DNA of 52,876 bases, from assembly GCA_947632495.1 (NCBI GenBank), contig CANRPL010000002.1:1-52876 (forward strand), given 5' to 3'. The stretch is from an uncultured Bacilli bacterium (GTDB taxonomy: Bacteria; Bacillota_I; Bacilli_A; RF39; UBA660). A program made the translations under genes and the position numbers. Below the pieces are notes generated by a model. The model was not told where the DNA came from. It was given only the letters and a program-made list of their open reading frames with translations, and ran no database searches. Positions 33,880-43,505 of the stretch are shown here, in pieces (position 1 is the stretch's first letter; every line of letters starts with the position of its first letter).

Positions 33880-34713
33880 TCAATCTTTAAATAAGTGATC
33901 AAAATCATGCTGGTAAGGTGCTTCAAATACTTGTTCTTTAAGTGTTATTGGATGTTTAACGATAAGGATATAATTATGTAGTGCCATTCTCTTTGAAGTA
34001 GTATCATGGCCATACTTGGCATCGCCAACAATAGGATAGCCAAGTTCACTTAAGTGGACACGGATCTGATTTTTACGCCCTGTTTTAATATCGATATCTA
34101 ATAAAGTATATTTTTTATTTTTCTTTAAAATGTGATAATAAGTGATAGCTCTTTTACCTTGAGGAGCACTATGAACAAAAGTATTGTTTTCTTCCCTTAA
34201 ATAATTATCAATCACACCATCTTTATGCATTTCACCATATACTAAAGCTATATATCCCCTTTTGATAGCTAAAGTATTCCAATTATCTTGATATTGCTTT
34301 TTAACTTTATCACTTTTGGCAAACATTACAATACCTGATGTTTCTCGGTCTATACGATTAATAATAAAGGCTTTAAAATGATGTTTATTAGCATACATTC
34401 TCACTTGGTGAGCTAAAGTATCATGTTCTTTATCGGTACTTACGGTTAATAGACCGGCTTTTTTATTAATGACTAAAATATCTTTATCTTCATAGATAAT
34501 GGTAAAAGGAACTTCTTCTGTTATTGTTAAATCAATAACTATTTCATCATTTACTTTGACCATTATGGGTAATTTAGTAACTAACTTATGATTAAGGGTT
34601 ATCTTTTGATATTTAACTAAACTTTTAATCTTATTTTTAGCAAGACTACTATGTTTAACAAGATAGCTAATTAGATCATTTTCTTCACTTACTTTAAGTT
34701 TTATTACCTTCAT
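33880..34713 (-). CDS. RluA/RluD-family pseudouridine synthase
   Basis: 277 aa. N-terminal S4-like region (about 15-70: KNKIKSLVKYQKITLNH), then a synthase domain with YEDKDILVINKKAGLLTV and the catalytic-loop motif INRIDRETSG (Asp is the nucleophile; the usual HRLDRxTSG His is Asn). Later SELGYPIVGDAKYG and LHNYILIVKHP follow, as in the family. Converts U to pseudouridine in rRNA or tRNA; target not decidable. ATG preceded by GGTGAAAG. Confidence 0.92.
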   Translation of the reverse strand: MKVIKLKVSEENDLISYLVKHSSLAKNKIKSLVKYQKITLNHKLVTKLPIMVKVNDEIVIDLTITEEVPFTIIYEDKDILVINKKAGLLTVSTDKEHDTLAHQVRMYANKHHFKAFIINRIDRETSGIVMFAKSDKVKKQYQDNWNTLAIKRGYIALVYGEMHKDGVIDNYLREENNTFVHSAPQGKRAITYYHILKKNKKYTLLDIDIKTGRKNQIRVHLSELGYPIVGDAKYGHDTTSKRMALHNYILIVKHPITLKEQVFEAPYQHDFDHLFKD

Positions 34714-34752
34714 ACTTTCACCATTATCATTATATAAAATGTCCTTATAAAA

Positions 34753-34780
34753 AGCAAGAAAGAGGATTACTCCTCTTTCA
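34753..34780 (-). terminator. pfl operon terminator
   Basis: GAAAGAGGA/TCCTCTTTC stem and downstream T-run on the minus strand, overlapping the end of pflA. Confidence 0.87.
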
Positions 34781-35468
34781 ATAGATTATCTAACATATCT
34801 AGTTTAGTCTCATTCATCGGTGGTACACCATCTAGACGATATGGTATTTTTAACTCTTTATATTTTTCAATACCATATAGATGATAAGGTAATAATTCCA
34901 CCTTCGTAACATTATTAAAATCTTTAATATATTCTTTTAAATCACGTATATATTCTTCATTATCATTAATTCCCGGAACAATGACTTGACGTAACCATAC
35001 TTCCTTACCACTTTTATTTAAGACTTCTTTAAAATGATTAAATTCATCAATGGTATGCGATGTCATCTTTAGATATCCATCAGGAGTAATAGCTTTGATA
35101 TCTAAAATAACTAAATCAGTATATCTTAAGATTTCTTCATACATACCTTTTCCGACACCTGATGTATCAAGAGCGGTATGGATGCCTAACTCCTTAATTT
35201 TCTTTAAACATTCAAGAAGAAATTCTGGTTGATGTAATGGTTCACCACCACTAAAAGTAACACCACCATTTTCATAGTACGTACTATTATTAGCAACTTT
35301 TTTTACAATTTCATCACTCGTAATAGCTGTAGCGCCATTGATTGTCCATGTTTCAGGATTATGGCAAAAAAGACAACGTAATGGACAACCTTTCATAAAG
35401 ATGACCATTCTTATACCTGGGCCATCAACAAGGCCCATTGTCTCAATAGAATTAATATAACCAGTCAT
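34767..35468 (-). CDS. pflA: Pyruvate formate-lyase activating enzyme
   Basis: 233 aa radical-SAM enzyme. The Fe4S4 motif is in MKGCPLRCLFCHNPETW (CxxxCxxC), followed by the GGEPLHQPEF SAM-binding motif, and DTSGVGKG and QVIVPGINDN. It makes the glycyl radical on PflB. Its start touches the pflB stop (shared base 35468), so translation is coupled. Marker of anaerobic fermentation. Confidence 0.95.
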   Translation of the reverse strand: MTGYINSIETMGLVDGPGIRMVIFMKGCPLRCLFCHNPETWTINGATAITSDEIVKKVANNSTYYENGGVTFSGGEPLHQPEFLLECLKKIKELGIHTALDTSGVGKGMYEEILRYTDLVILDIKAITPDGYLKMTSHTIDEFNHFKEVLNKSGKEVWLRQVIVPGINDNEEYIRDLKEYIKDFNNVTKVELLPYHLYGIEKYKELKIPYRLDGVPPMNETKLDMLDNLLKEE

Positions 35469-37696
35469 TAAATATTACCATGGAAAGTACGACTAATTAC
35501 TTCTAATTGTTGTTCTTTACTCAAACGATTAAAACGAACCGCATAACCAGATACACGAATGGTAAGTGTTGGATATTTATCTGGATTATTCATCGCATCA
35601 ATTAAGGTATCACGATTTAAAACATTAACATTAAGATGTTGCGCTCCACGAGCAAAATAACCATCCATTAAACTTACTAAATTACTATAACGTGATTCAT
35701 CATCGTTACCTAAAGCATTAGGTACAATGGAGAAAGTATTTGATATACCATCTTCACAAACGTGAGCATAAGGTATTTTCGCTACACTATTTAATGAGGC
35801 AATAGCTCCACTGGCATCACGACCATGCATTGGATTAGCTCCAGGAGCAAAAGGTACACCAGCCGCGCGTCCATCAGGAGTAGCACCAGTCTTTTTACCA
35901 TAGACAACATTAGATGTAATAGTCAAAATTGATAGTGTATGTTTAGCTCCTTTATATAAAGGATATTTACAAAGTTTATTATAGAAACGTTTTACAATAT
36001 CAACACCGATATCATCAGCACGATTATCATCATTACCATATTTTGGAAAATCCCCTTCAATAGCGAAGTTGATAGCGATACCATCCTTATTACGAATTGG
36101 TTTTACTTTAGCATATTTAATAGCTGATAAAGAATCAATAACAACTGACAAACCAGCTATACCAAAGGCCATTAATTTTTCAGGATCTGTATCGTGTAGA
36201 GCCATTTGACCAGCTTCATATGCATATTTATCATGCATGAAATGAATAATATTCATCGCATCGACATATGTTTTCGCCACAACATCGAGCATACGATCAT
36301 AAACGGCCATAACTTTATCATAATCTAATACGGTGTCAGTCATCTTATCAAAGCCTTTAACAATTAGTTCACCTTTCATCTCATCAACGCCACCATTGAT
36401 TGAATAAAGTAAGGCTTTAGCAAGATTACAACGGGCACCAAAGAATTGCATTTGTTTACCTACTGTCATCGCTGATACACAGCAAGCAATAGCGTAATCA
36501 GAACCATGAATAGGACGCATAACTTCATCATTCTCATATTGAATGGAATCGGTCATAGCGGAGATTTTCGCACAGTATCTTTTAAACTTAGCTGGTAGAT
36601 TATGACTCCATAAAATAGTTAAGTTAGGTTCTGGTGATGAGTCAAGATTAATAAGCGTATGTAAATAACGGAAACTACTTTTTGTAACAAGGGAGCGACC
36701 ATCTTCTAACATACCGCCAATTGACTCTGTTACCCATGTTGGATCACCAGCGAATAACTCGTTATATTCAGGTGTACGTAAATGACGAGCAACACGTAAT
36801 TTAATGACAAATTGATCAATTAACTCTTGAGCTTGTTCCTCGGTTAAGATGCCATTTTTTAAATCACGTTCAATATAGATATCAACAAAAGTTGATGTAC
36901 GTCCTAAACTCATAGCTGCTCCATTATTTTCTTTAATGGCAGCTAAATAACCAAAATATAACCATTGAATAGCTTCTCTAGCGTTAGTAGCAGGTTTACT
37001 AATATCAAAGCCGTAGCTATCAGCCATCGCTTTAATTTCATTTAAAGCATCAATTTGTAATGATACTTCTTCACGAAGACGAATGACATATTCATCTATT
37101 TCTCTTTGTTCAAGTAATAATAAATCTTCTTTCTTTTTGTCAATTAAAAAGTCTATACCATACAAAGCAATACGGCGATAATCACCGATAATACGTCCTC
37201 TACCATAGGCATCAGGTAAACCAGTTAATAAGCCAGCATGACGAGCTCTTCGAATATCCGTGGTATATGCTGAAAAGACACCATCATTGTGTGTACGACG
37301 ATACGTTGTAAAATGCTTCTTAACATCTGGATCTAATTCATATCCATAAGCTGCTAAAGCTTGTTCAACCATACGCATACCACCATATGGATTGACAATA
37401 CGTTTATATAACTCATCAGTTTGTAAACCGACGATAACATCATCATCTTCAGATATATATCCAGGTTTAAAATTATTGATACCAGAGACAATTTTAGTCT
37501 CGACATCGTATATTCCTTTATCTAATTCAATTAAACTTTTATCAGCGCATACTTTCCATACTCTTTTTGTCTTTTCTGTAGGACCTACAAGGAAAGATTC
37601 ATCACCTAAATATTCGGTATAATTTTCTTTTATAAAATCAAAAACATCAATATTATTTTTCCAATTTTCACCTTTAAAGTTTTCCCAACCTTGCAT
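35468..37696 (-). CDS. pflB: Formate C-acetyltransferase (pyruvate formate-lyase)
   Basis: 742 aa, full length. Catalytic Cys-Cys in YAIACCVSAM (about residues 405-414), pyruvate/CoA-site motifs GKKTGATPDGR and FAPGANPMHGRD, and the C-terminal glycyl-radical loop RVSGYAVRF close to the end. Converts pyruvate and CoA to acetyl-CoA and formate under anoxia. ATG after AGGAGG; upstream a TATACT box with TTGTTA 18 nt before it is a candidate promoter. Confidence 0.97.
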   Translation of the reverse strand: MQGWENFKGENWKNNIDVFDFIKENYTEYLGDESFLVGPTEKTKRVWKVCADKSLIELDKGIYDVETKIVSGINNFKPGYISEDDDVIVGLQTDELYKRIVNPYGGMRMVEQALAAYGYELDPDVKKHFTTYRRTHNDGVFSAYTTDIRRARHAGLLTGLPDAYGRGRIIGDYRRIALYGIDFLIDKKKEDLLLLEQREIDEYVIRLREEVSLQIDALNEIKAMADSYGFDISKPATNAREAIQWLYFGYLAAIKENNGAAMSLGRTSTFVDIYIERDLKNGILTEEQAQELIDQFVIKLRVARHLRTPEYNELFAGDPTWVTESIGGMLEDGRSLVTKSSFRYLHTLINLDSSPEPNLTILWSHNLPAKFKRYCAKISAMTDSIQYENDEVMRPIHGSDYAIACCVSAMTVGKQMQFFGARCNLAKALLYSINGGVDEMKGELIVKGFDKMTDTVLDYDKVMAVYDRMLDVVAKTYVDAMNIIHFMHDKYAYEAGQMALHDTDPEKLMAFGIAGLSVVIDSLSAIKYAKVKPIRNKDGIAINFAIEGDFPKYGNDDNRADDIGVDIVKRFYNKLCKYPLYKGAKHTLSILTITSNVVYGKKTGATPDGRAAGVPFAPGANPMHGRDASGAIASLNSVAKIPYAHVCEDGISNTFSIVPNALGNDDESRYSNLVSLMDGYFARGAQHLNVNVLNRDTLIDAMNNPDKYPTLTIRVSGYAVRFNRLSKEQQLEVISRTFHGNI

Positions 37697-37756
37697 AACG
37701 TTCCTCCTATCATACTATTTAAGTATAACACAATATTAAACTTTATAACAAGTTTT

Positions 37757-38533
37757 TTAAAGAATCATCCGCTTAATATTGTCAAGTCCACTTTTTTCTA
37801 AACGTGATATTTGAGCTTGACTAATTCCTAATTCTTCACTTAACTCCATCTGTGTCTTACCATATAAGTAACGAGACTGGATGATATAACGTTCTTTGGC
37901 TTTTAATTTATTAAGTGCATCTTTGACACTTAACCTTTCTTCTAAAGAGTAAAGAGAGTTCGTTTTATCTTCTAATTGATCGGCTAGATAGATGACATCT
38001 CCCCCATCATTATAGATTGGTTCGGACATACTAATACTTTCTTTTAATGAATTTTCCGCTAAAAAAAGTTCATACTCCGTAAGACCCAAATTTTCACACA
38101 ACATTCGTATAGGTGGTTCTTTACCTAATAGAGCCGCTAATCTTTCTTTTTCTTTCGCAATGCGATAAGCTGTATCCTTGATACTTCTAGCAATTCTTAC
38201 ACTATTGTTATCTCTTAAATAGCGTTTTACTTCACCTAGAATCATCGGAACAGCATAGGTAGAAAACTTAACACCATGTTTTAAATCAAAATTATCAATA
38301 GCTTTAATTAACCCAATACAACCAATTTGAAATAAATCATCCATATTATCAATCCGATTATTATATTTTTTTAAAATACTTAAAACTAATTTTAAATTGC
38401 CACTCACTAACTTTTCTTTAGCTTCAATGTGGCCATTTTGATACTCTTTAAATAATTTTTCCATTTCTTCATTTGACAAAACAGTAAGGGAACTAGTACT
38501 AATACCACAGATATCTACTTTATGTCGTGCCAT
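37757..38533 (-). CDS. sigG: Forespore sigma factor SigG
   Basis: 258 aa. It begins MARHKVDICGISTSSLTVLSNEEM, diagnostic for SigG rather than SigF (the ARHKV-ICG start). Region 2 contains DDLFQIGCIGLIKAIDNFD and KFSTYAVPMILGEVKRYLRDN; region 4 has the HTH KTQMELSEELGISQAQISRLEKSGL. Directs late forespore genes. ATG 38533 after GAGGAG. Its own upstream DNA shows a sigma-G/F-like promoter. No spoIIG (sigE, spoIIGA) neighbour is present, unlike Bacillus. Confidence 0.95.
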   Translation of the reverse strand: MARHKVDICGISTSSLTVLSNEEMEKLFKEYQNGHIEAKEKLVSGNLKLVLSILKKYNNRIDNMDDLFQIGCIGLIKAIDNFDLKHGVKFSTYAVPMILGEVKRYLRDNNSVRIARSIKDTAYRIAKEKERLAALLGKEPPIRMLCENLGLTEYELFLAENSLKESISMSEPIYNDGGDVIYLADQLEDKTNSLYSLEERLSVKDALNKLKAKERYIIQSRYLYGKTQMELSEELGISQAQISRLEKSGLDNIKRMIL

Positions 38534-38551
38534 AATCTTATCTCCTCACCC

Positions 38552-38582
38552 TTTTATGACACGTTTTATAAATTAATATACA
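38552..38582 (-). promoter_or_regulatory. Candidate sigma-F/sigma-G promoter of sigG
   Basis: Minus strand: TGTATA (38577-38582), 18-nt spacer, CATAAAA (38552-38558). It has the same shape as the spoIVB promoter, which suggests forespore autoregulation. One position differs from CATnnTA. Confidence 0.5.
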
Positions 38583-38609
38583 AAAAAAGTCTATTTACTA
38601 GACTTTTCA
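38581..38609 (-). terminator. Terminator of the AAA ATPase gene
   Basis: AAAAGTCTA/TAGACTTTT stem and T-run on the minus strand. Confidence 0.85.
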
Positions 38610-39466
38610 AATTCCTTTTCATGTTCTTTAAAGAAATGATAATAAGTATTGACGTTTTCTAAATCTGTCCATTTTTTAGTCGTTACTGGTGTTGTATCTA
38701 AATCATATATTTTAGCTTCAGTTAAACTTAAAATGAATGGAGAATGTGTCGCAATAATAAATTGACAATTATAAAAACGTGCTGACTCTTCAATAAATTC
38801 TTTAAGTTTTAATTGATTTTCAGCCGAAAGACTATTTTCTGGTTCATCGATAATATAAAGACCATTTTCGGTAATTTCATTTTGCCAAAAAGCTAAAGCT
38901 GACTCGCCATTTGATTCTTGAATAATGGTATTATTAACTAAACGTTTACGAATATAACTTGATGCGGTAAGACGGTTAGCATCGACTTTATTTTTTAACT
39001 CTTCATATTCTGAAAAGATACTACCATAATTAGACGATGGTGTACTTTTATATCTTAAATATTCTTCAGTTAAGTCATCCTTACGACGACTTATTTTGGA
39101 ATTAATTGCTCTAATGTCTAATAGATAATCAAAAATATCATCACTTGAGATAAATTTAGCCTCTCTTAATTCGCTTCGTTTAATATTTTCCATACAACAA
39201 CCTAAATAAGCATCAAAGACTTCTCCTAGATCATTCGGATTTTTTCTCGCTGCAAATATTTTACGAGCAATAATATTTAAAAGAGTTGTTTTACCTGAAC
39301 CATTCCCTCCATAAAAGATTGTAATTGGATCAAAACTAATTGATTCAAACTCTTTGCTTGAGAAAAGATTAATTGGATAATATGACACATTTGTACTTTT
39401 TAATCCCAACGTAATGTTATGTTCAGAACGAGCATCAGGTAATTCAAAAGATCGTAAATAAACCAT
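38591..39466 (-). CDS. SMC/OLD-like AAA ATPase, unknown role
   Basis: ATG 39466 lies after GAGGTGAGAT; the GTG at 39475 is within that site. 291 aa. Walker A FYGGNGSGKTTLLN (about 50-60), a signature-like SNGESALAFW, Walker B GLYIIDEPENSLS and a His switch IATHSPFIL. This is the short AAA_21-type (ABC-like) ATPase found in defence, transport and repair genes. A 70-residue helical insertion lies between. No nuclease partner is adjacent, so it is an orphan. Confidence 0.83.
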   Translation of the reverse strand: MVYLRSFELPDARSEHNITLGLKSTNVSYYPINLFSSKEFESISFDPITIFYGGNGSGKTTLLNIIARKIFAARKNPNDLGEVFDAYLGCCMENIKRSELREAKFISSDDIFDYLLDIRAINSKISRRKDDLTEEYLRYKSTPSSNYGSIFSEYEELKNKVDANRLTASSYIRKRLVNNTIIQESNGESALAFWQNEITENGLYIIDEPENSLSAENQLKLKEFIEESARFYNCQFIIATHSPFILSLTEAKIYDLDTTPVTTKKWTDLENVNTYYHFFKEHEKEFEKSSK

Positions 39467-39492
39467 ATATCTCACCTCTTCTTAATTATATC

Positions 39493-39517
39493 AAAAAAAG
39501 CGTTAAATTACGCTTTA
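39493..39517 (-). terminator. Terminator of the metallophosphoesterase gene
   Basis: AAAGCGT/ACGCTTT stem with AATTTA loop and T7 on the minus strand. Confidence 0.86.
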
Positions 39518-40596
39518 TTTTGTAAATGAATTGATACATATTCACTATGGTCACTAGTTCTAATAGGAAAAGCCCAACCAGCCATCCCAGATGAGACAAT
39601 GACATCTAAATTATCAATCTTTTCATGACCATAAGCTACTTCATTAATAAATAGTTTAATTATAATACCAGCAGGAAAAATTTGACCGGCATGGGTATGT
39701 CCAGATAGTTGCATATCAAAGCCTAAATTAGCATTTTTGGATATATCTAATGGTTGATGATCGACTATTAATAGATATTTACTTTGATCTAAATCTTTAA
39801 TAATTGATGAACTATCCTGACGTTTACTATTTCTCGATATTTCATCGCGTCCATAGATAATAATATCATCATTAAGTTCTTGATAGGTATCAGATAACAA
39901 AGTAATGTTATTAGTTGTTAAAACGTTTTTTAACTCCTCTTTAGAATAGGTTCGATGGGTACTGTAATTTTGTTCATCATGATTACCATAGACATAATAT
40001 ATTCCGTATTTGGTCTTAATATTACCTAAAGAATTAAAGACATCTTTTAAATCTTGATTGGTAGTACTTTCATCGACGATATCGCCACCTAAAATAGCCA
40101 AATCATATTCCTTTTGATTAATATCATCCACTATTTTATCAAGCTTCTTTTTATCCATCGTCGTCTTATAATGCAAATCGGAGATAAAGAGAATATCATA
40201 GTCTTGTTTTAATTCTTTAAAACTGATAATCGTCTCTTTATGTTCAATGACATTGGTCATATTATAATAACCATAAAGCATGACAATAATAGTTAAACAA
40301 ATGGGAATAATACTACTTAATTGTAGTTTTAAATAACGTTTAGTGCTTATTTTATTTATAACATAGAAAACTAAATCGGTTATTACACTAAAGACGAACC
40401 AATGTAAAACAATAATCCCGATAACATTGAAGATATTAATCGCTAAAAAGGAAATTAATAACGTTGTTATGATTGTTAAAGTCATCTTTAATTTAAAACT
40501 TAATTTTGTTAAATTATATAATCTTTTAAAGTGACAAAAGAAATATGAAATCATTAAAAGAATAAAGATAAAAACTAAAATCATTACAAAAAGCAT
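39508..40596 (-). CDS. Membrane-anchored metallophosphoesterase
   Basis: 362 aa. Four hydrophobic helices in the first about 120 residues, then a calcineurin-type phosphoesterase with every motif: DILFISDLHYK, GGDIVDE, VYGNHDEQ, VDHQPLD and SGHTHAGQ. Similar YkuE-like proteins act outside on lipid-linked phosphates. ATG 40596 after GGTGATCAT, 8 nt from the preceding VanX-like gene, so they share a transcript with that cell-wall gene. Confidence 0.92.
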   Translation of the reverse strand: MLFVMILVFIFILLMISYFFCHFKRLYNLTKLSFKLKMTLTIITTLLISFLAINIFNVIGIIVLHWFVFSVITDLVFYVINKISTKRYLKLQLSSIIPICLTIIVMLYGYYNMTNVIEHKETIISFKELKQDYDILFISDLHYKTTMDKKKLDKIVDDINQKEYDLAILGGDIVDESTTNQDLKDVFNSLGNIKTKYGIYYVYGNHDEQNYSTHRTYSKEELKNVLTTNNITLLSDTYQELNDDIIIYGRDEISRNSKRQDSSSIIKDLDQSKYLLIVDHQPLDISKNANLGFDMQLSGHTHAGQIFPAGIIIKLFINEVAYGHEKIDNLDVIVSSGMAGWAFPIRTSDHSEYVSIHLQNKA

Positions 40597-40604
40597 ATGA
40601 TCAC

Positions 40605-42485
40605 CTAACTAAGTTTAAATGATGTATATTTACTACTCTTATAATTTGTTTCTTCAAAGTGCCACCATTCAGAATTTAATGTTTCAAAACCAGCTGATGT
40701 CATAATACTACTTAATGTATTAGCGACACTATTGTTATATTTTCTTAAAGATCTGGTATCTAGAGTGTGCATCGCAGATTGAGCTTTTAACTCATTACCA
40801 TTACGATCAGTTATCGTTATATCAAGAGCTATACCACGGTTATGATTAGATACACCATTAGCTAAAAACCAACTGGTACCCCATTTAACCCCATTGCTAT
40901 CATAGTCAACCTTATTTTTAACTGTTTTATTATTATTATAAAGTGTTTTAAAATTACTATTAACCATTGTTGTTACCGAATATGGACGATAAGAATCATA
41001 AACTTTTAAATTATATCCTTTATTAACGGCATTGTTATAAGCTTTTTGAAATTCTTTAGCGACAGGATATAGAAGTGGTGCATAGTAAGTTGTTTTACTG
41101 ATTTTTTCATTGTACGCCTTTTTAAAGCCATATAAATTTTTACCAGTAACATTTGGAATATTAACATCAGCTGATTTAAAGATAGAACTATTAGCATTCG
41201 TTATCTCATAAATAGCATCAGGAACGATGTCAGGTAAATTAATATAAATATAGTCAGAATATACATAACCGGTTGTACTACCATATTTAATCTTAATATA
41301 TTTAGTGCTTGTATTATCAGCAGATAAAATGGTCATCTTCCCACCTTCTGGTACCGTACCAACTTTAGAAGCACTTTGTTTATCAGAGCTACGAACATTT
41401 AATTGCTGATTAGCCCACGCTTTAGCACCATACAAAGTGGCACTAAATGAACCAACTTTAGCTTTGGCAGCACCTGTACTATCGAGATATACATAGTCAA
41501 CGTAAGTATCTTTTACTTTAACTCCATCACGGTAGTAATAGCGTTTGCCACCTTCTTCGTACCATCCATTTTTCGCAACAACCGTTATGGTACATTTAGC
41601 TTCTTTATTACCATCAGCTGTACGAACCGTAATAATAGCTGTTCCTGCCCCTTTCGCACTGACGACACCATTACTTACGGTCGCTACCGAAGCATTACTA
41701 GTTAACCATGTAACGGATTTATTAGCGGCATTACTTGGACTAATTGTCGCCGTTAAAGTACTTGATCCTCCCAATGATAAAGAGAGACTCGTTTGACTCA
41801 ATTTAACGCTTGATACATGAACGACGGTTGGTGTGTTACTATTTGATGGTTTAGGTGTATTACTATTTGTACTAGGACTAGGATTACTATTTGAGGTACT
41901 TGGTGCTGGTGGATTAATAACTTGGACTGTAACTTGTGACATACCTCCACCATTTAATTTTATAGTAATAGTACAAGTTCCGGCTCCCATACCCGTAACG
42001 ACGCCTTTAGAATTAACGGTCGCCACTTTAGTATTACTTGATGAGAAAGTCATACCTTTATCAGTAGCGTTACTAGGATTAATTGTTACTTTAACAGTTG
42101 TTGAAGACCCAACATATATTTTATTACTTGCTAATTCTGTAATAAAAGAAGAAACAGGAACATAATTTTTATCTTTAGATGCTGTAGTTGGTTTTTTACT
42201 TGGCTTATTAGAAGTAACAACCTTAACTGGTTTTGAATTTGGTACTTGACTATTGCTAGTTTTTCCTGTCTTAGGAATATTCGATTTAGAACTAGCTTGA
42301 CCGACAACATTGCTATTAGATGTCGATGATGTTGTACCACCATAAGGGCTAAAAGATGCTATGCCCGGGTTACTATTTAATTTGCTTGCCGCAAATATTG
42401 CTACACTTATAAAAATGAGAAACAAAATAACAGCTAAAAATTGTTTATTACTGCTACTACTTCCTCTATCATTATTACTACTCAT
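40605..42485 (-). CDS. Multidomain cell-wall peptidase (BID_2 x2, SH3, VanX-type D,D-dipeptidase)
   Basis: 626 aa, ATG after GGTGATGAT. N-terminal membrane helix (about 17-34), long Ser/Asn/Thr linkers, two BIG_2 (Ig-like) domains (about 110-190 and 220-305; each has an IxVGxS start and NxxVATVxxxGVVxxxxAGTxxI end), an SH3-type binding domain (about 360-415) and a C-terminal M15D peptidase. VanX-type residues are visible: SNHNRGIALDI (His, Asp) and SEWWHFEE (Glu, His), plus Arg in SYRPY. It likely cleaves D-Ala-D-Ala ends or cross-links. Attached at the cell surface. Next to a metallophosphoesterase and a polysaccharide deacetylase, i.e. an envelope cluster. Confidence 0.88.
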   Translation of the reverse strand: MSSNNDRGSSSSNKQFLAVILFLIFISVAIFAASKLNSNPGIASFSPYGGTTSSTSNSNVVGQASSKSNIPKTGKTSNSQVPNSKPVKVVTSNKPSKKPTTASKDKNYVPVSSFITELASNKIYVGSSTTVKVTINPSNATDKGMTFSSSNTKVATVNSKGVVTGMGAGTCTITIKLNGGGMSQVTVQVINPPAPSTSNSNPSPSTNSNTPKPSNSNTPTVVHVSSVKLSQTSLSLSLGGSSTLTATISPSNAANKSVTWLTSNASVATVSNGVVSAKGAGTAIITVRTADGNKEAKCTITVVAKNGWYEEGGKRYYYRDGVKVKDTYVDYVYLDSTGAAKAKVGSFSATLYGAKAWANQQLNVRSSDKQSASKVGTVPEGGKMTILSADNTSTKYIKIKYGSTTGYVYSDYIYINLPDIVPDAIYEITNANSSIFKSADVNIPNVTGKNLYGFKKAYNEKISKTTYYAPLLYPVAKEFQKAYNNAVNKGYNLKVYDSYRPYSVTTMVNSNFKTLYNNNKTVKNKVDYDSNGVKWGTSWFLANGVSNHNRGIALDITITDRNGNELKAQSAMHTLDTRSLRKYNNSVANTLSSIMTSAGFETLNSEWWHFEETNYKSSKYTSFKLS

Positions 42486-42548
42486 ATCATCACCTATTAT
42501 AATAATTAAACCACATTTTACGATTTTTTACAATATAATAAAAAATGA

Positions 42549-43385
42549 TTAATAATTTAACCATTTTTTTAAAGTATTTAATGTCGCACGTCCATTTATT
42601 TTAATTCTTGGAATTGCATATTGATCACTACTGCGCGTAGCGTAATCAGATGGCGTGAAACGGTAAGCAACAAGATACCCTTCCTCTTTTAATATTTCTT
42701 CAATCATCTTGTTATAATCACCAAAAGGATAAGCCATTGTTGTATATCCAAACTCACGATTTCTTACGACATCATTTTTTAGATCGTTATGAGACATACT
42801 TTTAATGCGATGTTTTTTATTTTTGGTGTAATAATGCATATCATATGAATGACTTTGAAATTCATATTTGGGATATTCTTTTCGAACTTTTTCAATTACG
42901 TCACGGCCCAGATAAGCAGTAACATTTTTATCATATGGATGAGTTACTTCGCGAATACGACTACCTACAACAAAAGATGTAGCTTTAAAACCATATTTTT
43001 TAATAATAGGATAAACTAAATAATAATCTTCATAAAAGCCATCATCGATAGTAATCATAACGGTTTTTTTAGTAAACTGACGTTTACCAGTATACCATTC
43101 ATAGAACTCCTCATTACTTATGGTTTGATAACCATTATCATATAGATATTTCATCATTTCGGCAAACACATCAACTGAACCTACCCATTGATTATCAGGA
43201 TATTTCTCTAACTTAACATCATTAGGTACGATACGATGAAAAGTTAAGATGGGAATGCGATCAGTTATTTGTAAATCGTCTTCTCCGGTAGCGATTGAGG
43301 TATTTTCTTGTTTAGGAAAAGTGACAAGAAACATAAGCAAAAAGGCAAATATAATAATTACACCATTGCATATTTTTTTATTCAT
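42549..43385 (-). CDS. Polysaccharide deacetylase (NodB domain), membrane-anchored
   Basis: 278 aa. N-terminal helix, then NodB fold: IPILTFHRIV, VMITIDDGFYEDYY (Asp metal ligand) and FQSHSYDMHYYTK (HxxxxH metal ligands), followed by AYPFGDYNK. These enzymes remove acetyl groups from cell-wall or matrix polysaccharides. It lies upstream of the VanX-like gene (63 nt gap) and may form an envelope operon with it. Confidence 0.92.
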   Translation of the reverse strand: MNKKICNGVIIIFAFLLMFLVTFPKQENTSIATGEDDLQITDRIPILTFHRIVPNDVKLEKYPDNQWVGSVDVFAEMMKYLYDNGYQTISNEEFYEWYTGKRQFTKKTVMITIDDGFYEDYYLVYPIIKKYGFKATSFVVGSRIREVTHPYDKNVTAYLGRDVIEKVRKEYPKYEFQSHSYDMHYYTKNKKHRIKSMSHNDLKNDVVRNREFGYTTMAYPFGDYNKMIEEILKEEGYLVAYRFTPSDYATRSSDQYAIPRIKINGRATLNTLKKWLNY

Positions 43386-43505
43386 TTTAACTCCTTAAGA
43401 ATTCTCTATGTATAATTTGTAAACATATGACTTCTTCAGTAATATAATACTATAAAAAGTATAAAAGTGCAAATACATTTATGGTATAATAAAATTGGTG
43501 ATGAT

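Noticed and set aside
37757..38533. SigF identity
   Set aside because: The N-terminal RHKVDICG sequence is diagnostic for SigG, and no spoIIA partners are present.
41545..42165. Long plus-strand frames opposite the VanX-like gene
   Set aside because: They mirror the repetitive Ser/Thr/Asn-rich coding strand and lack start signals.
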